Part shown: piece after piece, positions 1-6,185 of the stretch
How positions within the stretch are numbered: position 1 is the stretch's first letter
How the letters are laid out: each line of letters begins with the position of its first letter
Assembly: GCA_913045415.1 (NCBI GenBank)
Contig: CAJWPW010000073.1
Coordinates: forward strand, 1-6,185
Reading direction: 5' to 3'
From: an uncultured Fidelibacterota bacterium
Lineage (GTDB): Bacteria > Marinisomatota > Marinisomatia > Marinisomatales > UBA1611
Length of the DNA: 6,185 nt
Notes under the pieces: model-generated
Database searches by the model: none
The model's input: the letters and a program-made list of their open reading frames with translations, nothing else
What the model was told of the DNA's origin: nothing
Position numbers and translations under genes: made by a program

Positions 1-931
1 CATTACAGGATTCAGAAATAGATTTCGCTGTCAAACATGTTAAGACCGTTTTATCTTCGTCGGGATTCTCGTGAGGTAATAGACCAGAATTATCAGGTAG
101 AATCATAAAAGTGTCGGCTTTTTCTAAGAAAGCTTTCCGTAACACAGATTCATGGGTAAAATTTTCCGGGATGTGATGGATATCAAGCCTTTCGTACCCT
201 GTTGTAGCACGTTGAATGATATCACGGTCTGTTTCGTTAACCAATATAACAATATCGGTTGCATCAAGGTTGGCATCAATCAGTTTCAAAATCGATGGAA
301 CATATGAATTCCATCCTGCAATGACCAAATGGCCGTTAAATTTACTTTCGTCCAAGGTATCATCTCCTGTTAGTCGTTTTGCAACCAATACGGATGCAAC
401 AGCACCGCCAAGTAATGTGACGACGCCAAAGTTTAAAAGCATGATTATAATTGTAAGAAATTTTCCTAGATGGGTTACCGGACTCACATCACCGTATCCT
501 ACGGTAGTGAACGTAACAATCGACCACCAGAAAGTGTGGAAAAATGTATCCAACCAATTCGGTTCATCTCCACCAAAAATAAATGTTTTTCCAACTTGAC
601 CCGACACACTTTCCTTAAACATATCATATTCAATCATTGTGAGTGCCGTGGTCGATATGAATATGAGTAAAATAGACCAGGAAGCATATCGTATAAGTTC
701 ATTTTCAGTATAGAAATCTTTTAATTTTTCTACTGAAACTAGGAATGGATGAGGTTTGTGACCCTTATCATGGTCCTCTTCCTCTTCAATTGCAATTGCT
801 TCTAAGGCCTCTATCTCTGGAAGTTTATTTAGTTTATCATAGAGTTCCTTATTGGCATGAATCACTTCGTCCAATTCGGTCGTTGAAACGTCCGGGTCTT
901 GAAATTGATCAGGTGATGCGTTATCGTTCAT
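1..931 (-). CDS. Potassium channel protein with RCK (TrkA-N) domain, 3' end cut by window edge
   Basis: The frame reads from ATG at 931 to the left edge without a stop, giving 310 codons of a longer protein. It is a two-transmembrane potassium channel of the MthK/Kch type in the inner membrane. Residues 1-80 are a hydrophilic, strongly acidic cytoplasmic region with a glutamate run at 49-52 and heptad-like leucines. TM1 is about 82-102, the pore helix about 128-140, the selectivity filter TTVGYGD is at 142-148 (bases 508-488), and TM2 is about 155-183. An RCK Rossmann domain starts with HLVIAGW at 201-207, and further strands (DIVILVN 226-232, DTFMILPD 273-280) follow. The domain probably binds a ligand that gates potassium flux. 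The usual glycine-rich dinucleotide loop is replaced by GWNSYV, as in MthK-like gating domains. A TAA lies directly upstream of the ATG, so translation cannot start earlier. No good Shine-Dalgarno is seen; a GGCAGGAC stretch is too far upstream. It follows carB by 89 bases on the same strand. The family is certain; the ligand and physiological role are unknown. Confidence 0.93.
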   Translation of the reverse strand, partial: MNDNASPDQFQDPDVSTTELDEVIHANKELYDKLNKLPEIEALEAIAIEEEEDHDKGHKPHPFLVSVEKLKDFYTENELIRYASWSILLIFISTTALTMIEYDMFKESVSGQVGKTFIFGGDEPNWLDTFFHTFWWSIVTFTTVGYGDVSPVTHLGKFLTIIIMLLNFGVVTLLGGAVASVLVAKRLTGDDTLDESKFNGHLVIAGWNSYVPSILKLIDANLDATDIVILVNETDRDIIQRATTGYERLDIHHIPENFTHESVLRKAFLEKADTFMILPDNSGLLPHENPDEDKTVLTCLTAKSISESCN

Positions 932-1020
932 TTATATATTTTTTATGTTGTCCTGCCCTAAATCGAACAGATAATGACAAAAATACTATCGAATTATTTT
1001 AGAAATAGCAAACATGAAGT

Positions 1021-4000
1021 TTAGAAATGATATTCTTGTATGGAATGTACATGAATCGTTTTATTTGATAACCGAATAGCTCTTACGGCTGCTTCCGCAC
1101 CTGATAAAGTTGTTATCGCCACAATACCTTTTTGAATACATGATCGACCAATGGATTCTTCATCATATCGAGCTTGAGCGCCCATGGGAGTATTGATTAC
1201 TAAATCAATTTCATCATTTTTTATCCAGTCAACCACGTTGGGCCGACCCTCACCTACTTTAAAAATGGATTCTACTTGGAGTCCATTTTGCATTAATTCT
1301 TTTGCCGTTCCTGAAGTTGCCACCAATTTGAAACCAATTTCATGGAGATCGCGGGCAATAGGAATCACATTCAACTTATCGGAATCATTGACGGAAAGAA
1401 AGACTGTTCCTGAATTCGGGATATTATTCCCCGCACTGATGGATGCTCGACGAAAGGATTCTCCCAGTGTATTCGATATACCCATTACTTCCCCGGTTGA
1501 TTTCATTTCCGGACTTAGAAAAATGGATTCTTCCGGAAATTTATTAAACGGGAGCACCGCTTCTTTTACCGCCACATGATGGTTACAATCCCAAGCTTTT
1601 AAATCAAATTCAGACAGGTGGGCTCCTGTAGATAGTTGAGACGCAATCCGAGCCAATGGAATATTTGTAGCTTTGCTAACAAACGGGACTGTTCGACTAG
1701 CTCTTGGATTCACTTCCAAAACAAAAACTTGCCCATCCTTATAGGCGAACTGCAGATTAATCAATCCGATTACTTTTAATTCAAGTGCAAGTGCTTTGGT
1801 GATTCGGATAATTTCATCCATCGCTTCTGTTGTGATTCTATATGGTGGCAAAACGCAGGCAGAATCTCCGGAATGAATACCGGCCTCCTCAATATGCTGC
1901 ATGACAGCACCGATGTGAACAGAATGACCATCGCACAATGCATCCACATCGAATTCAAAAGCATCTTCTAAAAATTCATCGATCAAAATCGGATGACCTT
2001 CTGTCACATCCGCATTCCGAGAAATATAATTAATCAATTGTTCCTTGGCGTAAACTATTTCCATAGCGCGGCCACCCAATACATAACTAGGCCTGGCTAA
2101 TACCGGAAATCCAATCCGTTCAGCGACTGTTACAACCTCATCTAAAGTTCGACCCGTCCCATATTCAGGGCAAACAATTTTGAGTTTTTTCAGGATATTC
2201 GCAAATTTTTCCCGATCTTCAGCCAAATCAATATTTGCAGGTGAAGTCCCCATGATGGGAACCCCGGCACTTTCTAATGCATTGGCAATCTTCAATGGTG
2301 TTTGTCCACCAAACTGAACCAGAACACCATCAGGTTTTTCAAATTCAACAATATTTAAAACATCTTCAAAGGTCACCGGCTCAAAATACAACCGATCCAC
2401 CAAATCAAAATCGGTACTCACCGTTTCCGGATTACAATTCACCATGATTGTTTTATAGCCCTGATCTTTCAATCCAAACACGGCCTGGACACAACAATAA
2501 TCAAACTCAATTCCCTGACCGATTCGGTTGGGACCACCTCCAAGAATAATTACCTTTTTCCCTTTTAAGGGTTTGATCTCATTTTCTTCATCATAAGTAG
2601 AATAGCAATAAGGGGTCTGAGCTTTGAATTCAGCTGCACAAGTATCTACAACTTTATAGGAAGGTAAAATATTTTCTTTTTTCCGTAAACTTCGGATTTC
2701 TAACTCAGATTTTTTCCACAGTCGCCCAATTTGTTTATCGGAATAACCGTTTTGTTTTAACTCCCGTAAAGAAACGGTTTGGCATACATCTACCAATAAT
2801 TTTATCTGATACAAAAACCAAGGATCAATCCCGGTTACTTTATTCACACTTTTCACAGTTTGACCTTCCAAAAATGCTTGACGGACTTTTAATAATCTGA
2901 AAGATGTCGCATACCGTAATGTTGACATATCCAATGAACGTGCACGATTCACATCAGGGTCTCCTTCTGCGGGTGGCTTGGGCTCCAAACCATCTAAGCC
3001 TACTTCCAGAGATCGGAATGCTTTTTGCAACGATTCCCGGAATGTTCGCCCAATAGACATAACCTCACCTACGCTTTGCATTTGCACTCCCAAATGTCCG
3101 GATGCAGATGGAAATTTTTCAAAATCAAAACGAGGAACTTTTGTAACGATGTAATCGATAGTCGGCTCGAAGGCTGCTAATGTTTCCCCTGTGATTTCAT
3201 TAGGGAGCTCATCCAGAGTGAAACCTACTGCCAATTTTGCAGCCACTTTTGCAATAGGAAATCCGGTGGCTTTGGATGCCAAAGCCGATGATCGACTTAC
3301 CCGAGGATTCATTTCAATCACAATCATTCTACCGTTTTCAGGGTTTACAGCAAATTGGACATTGGACCCGCCTGTTTCAACGCCAATGGTGCGCAAACAT
3401 TGGATAGCCCAATTCCGCATTTTCTGGTATTCCTTATCTGATAACGTCATGGCAGGTGCTACTGTAACTGAGTCGCCCGTGTGAATTCCCATAGGATCAA
3501 TATTTTCTATGGAACAAATAATGATAACATTATCTGCAGTATCCCGAACCACTTCCAATTCAAACTCTTTCCAACCTAATAAGGATTCTTCCATTAAAAC
3601 TTCCGTAATAGGACTGGCATTTAATCCGTTTTCGATCAATTCTTGAAATTCATCAAAATTATAAGCAATCGATCCCCCAGTTCCACCCATAGTAAAGGAA
3701 GGACGAATAATAATGGGCAATTGCAAGTCTTGCAATTGCGATTCCGCTTCCTGCCAAGAATGGACAAACCCACCCTGAGCAGTCTCAATTCCGACAGCAT
3801 CCATCGCTTCCTTAAATCGTTCGCGGTCTTCTGCTTTATCGATGGCATCCACTTGGGCGCCAATCAGTTGTACATTATATTTTTCTAAAATGCCCAGTTT
3901 GTGAAGGTCCATGGTAAGATTGAGTGCCGTTTGCCCTCCCACCGTTGGGAGAATGGCATCGGGCCTTTCTTTTTGAATAATCGCTTCAACATACGCTGGT

Positions 4001-4209
4001 GTAATAGGCTCAATATAAGTTGCATCTGCCAATTCAGGATCTGTCATGATAGTAGCAGGATTAGAATTCACCAGTATAACACGATATCCTTCTTCTTTTA
4101 AAGCACGAGTGGCTTGTGTACCGGAATAATCAAACTCGCAGGCTTGCCCAATCACGATGGGACCGGCACCAATAATTAAAATGGAATTTATGTCAGTGCG
4201 TTTAGGCAA
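1021..4209 (-). CDS. carB: Carbamoyl-phosphate synthase large subunit CarB
   Basis: CarB makes carbamoyl phosphate from bicarbonate, ammonia (delivered by CarA) and two ATP in the cytoplasm, for pyrimidine and arginine synthesis. The 1062 residues are full length (E. coli 1073). Domain order is: carboxyphosphate ATP-grasp about 1-400 (R129, [11 protein letters not shown] 169-179, EMNPR 299-303), oligomerisation about 401-550, carbamoyl-phosphate ATP-grasp about 551-935 (R666, [12 protein letters not shown] 706-717, EVNPR 832-836), and MGS-like allosteric domain about 936-1062. Aligning from memory to E. coli with a constant offset of 9, the ornithine-site residues E774, D782, E883 and T1033 are kept. 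So are the UMP/IMP-site residues K945, T965, T968, K984 and N1006; the E. coli T1017 position is P1008. Control by ornithine and UMP is therefore plausible. The start is TTG: MPKRTDI matches the family N-terminus, an in-frame TAA lies two codons upstream, and AGGA sits 6 bases before it. It follows carA by 73 bases and ends in TAA. Not fused to CarA, not interrupted. Confidence 0.99.
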   Translation of the reverse strand: MPKRTDINSILIIGAGPIVIGQACEFDYSGTQATRALKEEGYRVILVNSNPATIMTDPELADATYIEPITPAYVEAIIQKERPDAILPTVGGQTALNLTMDLHKLGILEKYNVQLIGAQVDAIDKAEDRERFKEAMDAVGIETAQGGFVHSWQEAESQLQDLQLPIIIRPSFTMGGTGGSIAYNFDEFQELIENGLNASPITEVLMEESLLGWKEFELEVVRDTADNVIIICSIENIDPMGIHTGDSVTVAPAMTLSDKEYQKMRNWAIQCLRTIGVETGGSNVQFAVNPENGRMIVIEMNPRVSRSSALASKATGFPIAKVAAKLAVGFTLDELPNEITGETLAAFEPTIDYIVTKVPRFDFEKFPSASGHLGVQMQSVGEVMSIGRTFRESLQKAFRSLEVGLDGLEPKPPAEGDPDVNRARSLDMSTLRYATSFRLLKVRQAFLEGQTVKSVNKVTGIDPWFLYQIKLLVDVCQTVSLRELKQNGYSDKQIGRLWKKSELEIRSLRKKENILPSYKVVDTCAAEFKAQTPYCYSTYDEENEIKPLKGKKVIILGGGPNRIGQGIEFDYCCVQAVFGLKDQGYKTIMVNCNPETVSTDFDLVDRLYFEPVTFEDVLNIVEFEKPDGVLVQFGGQTPLKIANALESAGVPIMGTSPANIDLAEDREKFANILKKLKIVCPEYGTGRTLDEVVTVAERIGFPVLARPSYVLGGRAMEIVYAKEQLINYISRNADVTEGHPILIDEFLEDAFEFDVDALCDGHSVHIGAVMQHIEEAGIHSGDSACVLPPYRITTEAMDEIIRITKALALELKVIGLINLQFAYKDGQVFVLEVNPRASRTVPFVSKATNIPLARIASQLSTGAHLSEFDLKAWDCNHHVAVKEAVLPFNKFPEESIFLSPEMKSTGEVMGISNTLGESFRRASISAGNNIPNSGTVFLSVNDSDKLNVIPIARDLHEIGFKLVATSGTAKELMQNGLQVESIFKVGEGRPNVVDWIKNDEIDLVINTPMGAQARYDEESIGRSCIQKGIVAITTLSGAEAAVRAIRLSNKTIHVHSIQEYHF

Positions 4210-4215
4210 AACTTA

Positions 4216-4219
4216 TCCT
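4216..4219 (-). promoter_or_regulatory. Ribosome binding site for the TTG start of carB
   Basis: AGGA (in the context GGTAGGAT) lies 6 bases before the TTG at 4209-4207. It is the clearest Shine-Dalgarno-like element in the window and supports the non-ATG start. The in-frame TAA just downstream of it (4215-4213) excludes a longer CarB. An independent ribosome binding site means carB need not rely only on translational coupling to carA, whose stop is 73 bases upstream. Confidence 0.7.
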
Positions 4220-4258
4220 ACCACCAAGTTATAAATATGTGAAGTGCTTATAATATTT

Positions 4259-4281
4259 CTTCGTGACATAGAGCCTTCGTG
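4259..4281. repeat. Pair of 7-bp direct repeats in the carA-carB gap
   Basis: CTTCGTG occurs at 4259-4265 and again at 4275-4281, a 16-base period, immediately after the carA stop codon in transcription order. A short exact repeat of this kind can arise by chance, and no known element is recognised. The rest of the gap is A/T-rich and shows no stem followed by a U run, so it does not look like a terminator. Confidence 0.3.
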
Positions 4282-4282
4282 G

Positions 4283-5374
4283 CTACTCATTTTTCATCAT
4301 TCCAATAAACTGTTCAAACAAATAGCGACTATCATGGGGTCCCGGACTGGATTCTGGATGGTATTGAACTGAAAACGCAGACAATTCTTTACAGCGAATG
4401 CCTTCTGATGTATTATCATTTAAATTTACATGAGTTTGTTCAATATTGGACGGGAGCGAATCCAAATCCACTGCAAAACCATGGTTTTGGCTGGTAATCT
4501 CTACTCTACCAGACTCTAAGTTCTTGACGGGATGATTGCATCCTCGATGCCCAAATTTTAGCTTGAACGTTTTTCCTCCCAAGGCAAGGGCCAATATTTG
4601 ATGCCCAAGGCAAATACCAAAAATTGGTTTTTCTCCCAATAATTCCTTCACTGTTTCAATTCCATATGTCACTGCTTCCGGATCTCCTGGTCCGTTACTT
4701 AAAAACACACCATCCGGATTGAAGTCCAATATTTCTTTAGACGTCACATGGGCGGGAAAAACAGTGACATTACATCCATGACTTTCTAGCAATTGAAGAA
4801 TGTTGTGTTTTATTCCAAAATCGATTGCAGCTACTTTGTATTGACCATTTTGTATTGTTGACCATAAATAGGAATCTTTACATGTTACTTTTTGAGCTAA
4901 ATCTAATCCTGTCATATCTGGCACTTGAGATAATTTTTTCTTAAGACTTTCGAGGTTGGAATCAATTGTAGAAATAATTCCATTCATAGCGCCATTATTT
5001 CGGATATGGCGTGTTAGTGCGCGAGTATCTATTTTTTGGATTCCAACAATGTTATGATCTTTTAAATAATCACCAAGAGATTGTGTCGAACGCCAATTAG
5101 ATGGTATTTCTGTTGCTTCTTTAACGACAAACCCGGCGACTTGAATGCGATCTGATTCATAATCATCGGGATTCACACCATAGTTTCCAATATGGGGGAC
5201 CGTCATGGTAACAATCTGTTGACAATACGATGGGTCAGTAAGTATTTCCTGATAACCAGTCATCCCAGTATTGAAACAGACTTCACCTATTGTTTCCCCA
5301 TCAGATCCAAATTTTTCCCCATAAAAAAAACGGCCGTCCTGTAATAAAAGAACGACCGTTTTAGAAATTTCCAT
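4283..5374 (-). CDS. carA: Carbamoyl-phosphate synthase small subunit CarA (glutamine amidotransferase)
   Basis: CarA hydrolyses glutamine to glutamate and ammonia, which is channelled to CarB in the cytoplasmic heteromer. The 363 residues fit the family (E. coli 382). The N-terminal CPSase small-chain domain is about 1-150 (DGRFFYGEKFG 13-23, FNTGMTGYQE 34-43, IDTRALTRHIR 115-125). The class I amidotransferase domain is about 179-360: oxyanion-loop SNGPGDP 226-232, nucleophile elbow GICLGHQ 253-259 with catalytic C255 (codon 4612-4610), RGCNHPV 277-283, QNHGFAV 296-302, and QYHPE 337-341 giving catalytic H339 and E341. The triad is complete, so this is an active glutaminase. ATG at 5374 gives a normal family N-terminus; an in-frame TGA at 5386-5384 prevents a longer form. 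No Shine-Dalgarno precedes it, and the ATG sits in the loop of a possible hairpin. The first 18 codons encode a terminator-like hairpin (separate entry). The stop is TAG. carB follows 73 bases downstream. Confidence 0.98.
   Translation of the reverse strand: MEISKTVVLLLQDGRFFYGEKFGSDGETIGEVCFNTGMTGYQEILTDPSYCQQIVTMTVPHIGNYGVNPDDYESDRIQVAGFVVKEATEIPSNWRSTQSLGDYLKDHNIVGIQKIDTRALTRHIRNNGAMNGIISTIDSNLESLKKKLSQVPDMTGLDLAQKVTCKDSYLWSTIQNGQYKVAAIDFGIKHNILQLLESHGCNVTVFPAHVTSKEILDFNPDGVFLSNGPGDPEAVTYGIETVKELLGEKPIFGICLGHQILALALGGKTFKLKFGHRGCNHPVKNLESGRVEITSQNHGFAVDLDSLPSNIEQTHVNLNDNTSEGIRCKELSAFSVQYHPESSPGPHDSRYLFEQFIGMMKNE
5323..5362 (-). terminator. Terminator-like stem-loop with U tract inside the start of carA (candidate attenuator)
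   Basis: In the carA RNA, bases 5362-5349 pair with 5340-5327 as 14 consecutive pairs (12 Watson-Crick, 2 G-U), closing an 8-nt loop at 5348-5341. The 5' arm starts AAAACGGTCG and the 3' arm ends CGGCCGTTTT. Eight U run from 5330 to 5323, four in the stem and four after it. This is the form of an intrinsic terminator, yet it lies in carA codons 5-18 (KTVVLLLQDGRFFY). The two G-U pairs would be A-C mismatches in RNA of the other strand, so the fold suits the sense transcript. A ribosome on the carA start would cover the foot of the stem, so translation could decide between read-through and termination. The structure is seen; the regulatory role is inferred, and coding constraint plus chance remains possible. 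Confidence 0.5.
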
Positions 5375-5387
5375 ATAAAAATTTCAT
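5361..5387 (-). other. Short upstream reading frame overlapping the carA start (8 codons)
   Basis: ATG at 5387 opens a frame MKFLYGNF ending in TAA at 5363-5361. It overlaps the carA start in another frame, and its stop lies on the first bases of the terminator-like stem. No Shine-Dalgarno is visible. A ribosome ending here would cover the foot of the hairpin, as in leader-peptide attenuators, but so short a frame in A/T-rich DNA can be accidental. Translation is unproven. Confidence 0.25.
5364..5385 (-). promoter_or_regulatory. Hairpin holding the carA start codon in its loop
   Basis: GAAATTT (5385-5379) and AAATTTC (5370-5364) are perfect 7-base inverted repeats around an 8-nt loop that contains the carA ATG. 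The stem is A/U-rich with one G-C pair, so it is weak. It ends one base before the terminator-like stem, so the two could stack. It may tune ribosome access to a start that lacks a Shine-Dalgarno; function is inferred. Confidence 0.35.
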
Positions 5388-5419
5388 AAGGATTTTAAAT
5401 CCAAGTCCTGATCAGGCAT
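5384..5419 (-). other. Short upstream reading frame in the carA leader (11 codons)
   Basis: ATG at 5419 opens MPDQDLDLKSL and stops at TGA 5386-5384, in the same frame as carA but closed three codons before it. Its TGA overlaps the ATG of the next 8-codon frame as ATGA, a typical coupling arrangement. There is no Shine-Dalgarno. It may be accidental; its value is that it rules out a CarA start at 5419. Confidence 0.18.
5390..5416. promoter_or_regulatory. Two palindromes in the gap upstream of carA (possible operator/promoter region)
   Basis: CCTGATCAGG at 5407-5416 is a perfect 10-bp palindrome, and GGATTT/AAATCC at 5390-5402 is a 6-bp inverted repeat around one base. Both lie in the 55-base gap between the LPP20-like gene and carA. 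On the minus strand the second contains TAAAAT (5397-5392), one base off a sigma-70 -10 box, but no matching -35 is seen at the right distance. They could be protein-binding sites at a carA promoter. As RNA hairpins they would be too small to be stable. No known operator is recognised. Confidence 0.3.
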
Positions 5420-5429
5420 GATTACAAAT

Positions 5430-6185
5430 TTATTTAAGTAAAACAAGAACTTTGCAATTAGTGAGAAGTCCGAACTTTTTTTCTGCGGCACGGATGCGTT
5501 CTGCATCCAAATTAGAGATAGTCAAATTTATGTCATCATTGCTGGCGACAGCTTCTACCAAAAGAGGATTATTGCCCACTCTTCGACGAACATTTCCATC
5601 TTCCATGGAATGGGCATAGCCCATTGGACCGCGATTGACTGATCGTGATCGTGTATAATACCTTGGTCCATAAACAAGCTTTTCATCTTCGTTAAATACT
5701 TTTGGCACCATAGCTGGAATATGATAAATATTCCTGGCATCAATGACAATTCCGGAAGTTCTTTCACTTTTGGGTGTTGCTGCTCGCGTCATTAAATAGG
5801 CTGACTGTGCAACCCCTTCACTCATGTATCCGCTAGCATCAATGAGGATTTCTGCCAGGCCAGACATATTTATCGCCAAAGCAATTGCCACTTCATTTCG
5901 CTCAAGATATTCAATTTCTCCTTGTTGGTATGCGCTACCCACCAGAGTTTTAATCCGGCTTTCAATCAACTTGTCGCTCACCATGATTTCACCAACAGTC
6001 CGACTGTCAAAATGGACTAATTTGATTAGGTCCAAGAGATTTTCCCTGGCACGAGATTTGGCTTCACCTTTGGAAAATTTTATATTTTTTTCAATCACCA
6101 TCAATGCATCTGTGGATGAATTTTTCTGTAAAATATTAGCCATTCCACGGGAAACGATAACGCGGTTTGCATAATCTATGAAACC
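5430..6185 (-). CDS. LPP20/FlgT-like domain protein, 5' end cut by window edge
   Basis: The frame is open from the right edge to TAA at 5432-5430, giving 251 visible codons. The first ATG (6143) is probably internal: the 14 codons before it (GFIDYANRVIVSRG) contain no stop and look like the opening strand of this family, so the true start and any signal peptide lie beyond 6185. Visible parts, numbered from the edge, are an alpha-rich segment about 35-85 (KSRARENLLDLIKLVHFDS at 43-61, then VGEIMVSD), a variable strand region about 85-125, and the hallmark SGIVIDARNIYHIPAMVPKV at 144-163. That is followed by VYGPRYYTR (171-179), GPMGYA (186-191), VGNNPLLVEAV (203-213), ISNLDAERIRAA (223-234) and a final KVLVLLK strand. 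This C-terminal pattern recurs in LPP20-like lipoproteins and FlgT-type flagellar proteins of the periplasm or outer membrane. The family call is from memory of such motifs; the exact function is unknown. It ends 55 bases before carA on the same strand, so read-through into carA is possible. Confidence 0.72.
   Translation of the reverse strand, partial: GFIDYANRVIVSRGMANILQKNSSTDALMVIEKNIKFSKGEAKSRARENLLDLIKLVHFDSRTVGEIMVSDKLIESRIKTLVGSAYQQGEIEYLERNEVAIALAINMSGLAEILIDASGYMSEGVAQSAYLMTRAATPKSERTSGIVIDARNIYHIPAMVPKVFNEDEKLVYGPRYYTRSRSVNRGPMGYAHSMEDGNVRRRVGNNPLLVEAVASNDDINLTISNLDAERIRAAEKKFGLLTNCKVLVLLK

Noticed and set aside
216..1002. Plus-strand open frames at 216-599, 470-670 and 745-1002
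   Set aside because: Nearly all of this stretch is antisense to the potassium channel, whose minus-strand frame has an unmistakable TTVGYGD filter and RCK domain. The plus-strand peptides show no family motif.
932..1020. Terminator or promoter between carB and the potassium channel
   Set aside because: The gap is A/T-rich with a short TTCGAT repeat, but no stem followed by a U run and no convincing -35/-10 pair was found.
1184..4101. Plus- and minus-strand open frames inside carB (1184-1579, 1776-1964, 3191-3484, 3636-3863, 3643-3888, 3901-4101)
   Set aside because: All lie within a continuous, fully conserved carB frame, are short, and encode no recognisable domain.
4210..4282. Terminator or riboswitch between carA and carB
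   Set aside because: Only a 4-bp stem (AGCC/GGCT) near the carA stop was found, with no U run, and the gap is too short for a known riboswitch fold.
5430..6143. Diadenylate cyclase (DisA-like) for the gene upstream of carA
   Set aside because: Considered from the short conserved DAR string, but the DGA and RHR motifs of that family are missing. The SGIVIDAR, GYA, NNPLLVEAV and ISNLDAERIRAA pattern fits LPP20/FlgT-like proteins better.
5555..6174. Open frames overlapping the LPP20-like gene (minus 5555-5767, plus 5824-6174)
   Set aside because: They lie in other frames of a gene with clear family motifs and have no motif of their own.

Overview
The window is a compact, entirely leftward (minus-strand) stretch of bacterial DNA. 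It holds two complete genes, carA and carB, which encode the small and large subunits of carbamoyl-phosphate synthase. They are flanked by two genes cut by the window edges. In transcription order (right to left) these are: the 3' part of an LPP20/FlgT-like secretion-associated protein gene (6185 to 5430), carA (5374 to 4283), carB (4209 to 1021), and the 5' part of an RCK-type potassium channel gene (931 to 1). The gaps are 55, 73 and 89 bases, and no convincing terminator lies between genes, so co-transcription of part or all of the block is plausible. No stretch above 300 bases lacks a gene. I see no rRNA, tRNA, CRISPR array or mobile element.

The organism is a bacterium of moderately low G+C (around 40% by eye, not computed). 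Shine-Dalgarno signals are weak or absent before most starts, and carB begins with TTG. The gene content would suit a member of the FCB group or the marine Marinimicrobia (SAR406), but that is a weak inference; the proteins show only that it is bacterial.

CarA hydrolyses glutamine and passes ammonia to CarB. CarB makes carbamoyl phosphate from bicarbonate, ammonia and two ATP, feeding pyrimidine and arginine synthesis. All catalytic and most allosteric residues that I can align from memory to the E. coli enzyme are present, so the enzyme looks fully functional. The potassium channel and the LPP20-like protein have no obvious metabolic link to it.

The most notable signal is at the 5' end of carA. 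The RNA can form an uninterrupted 14-bp stem with an 8-nt loop running straight into a U tract (eight U in all). This has the form of an intrinsic terminator but lies wholly inside carA codons 5 to 18. Just upstream are a 7-bp hairpin that puts the carA ATG in its loop, two very short overlapping reading frames (the second stops exactly at the foot of the terminator-like stem), and two DNA palindromes. Together these could form an undescribed translation-coupled attenuator of carAB. The structure is visible; the function is inference.
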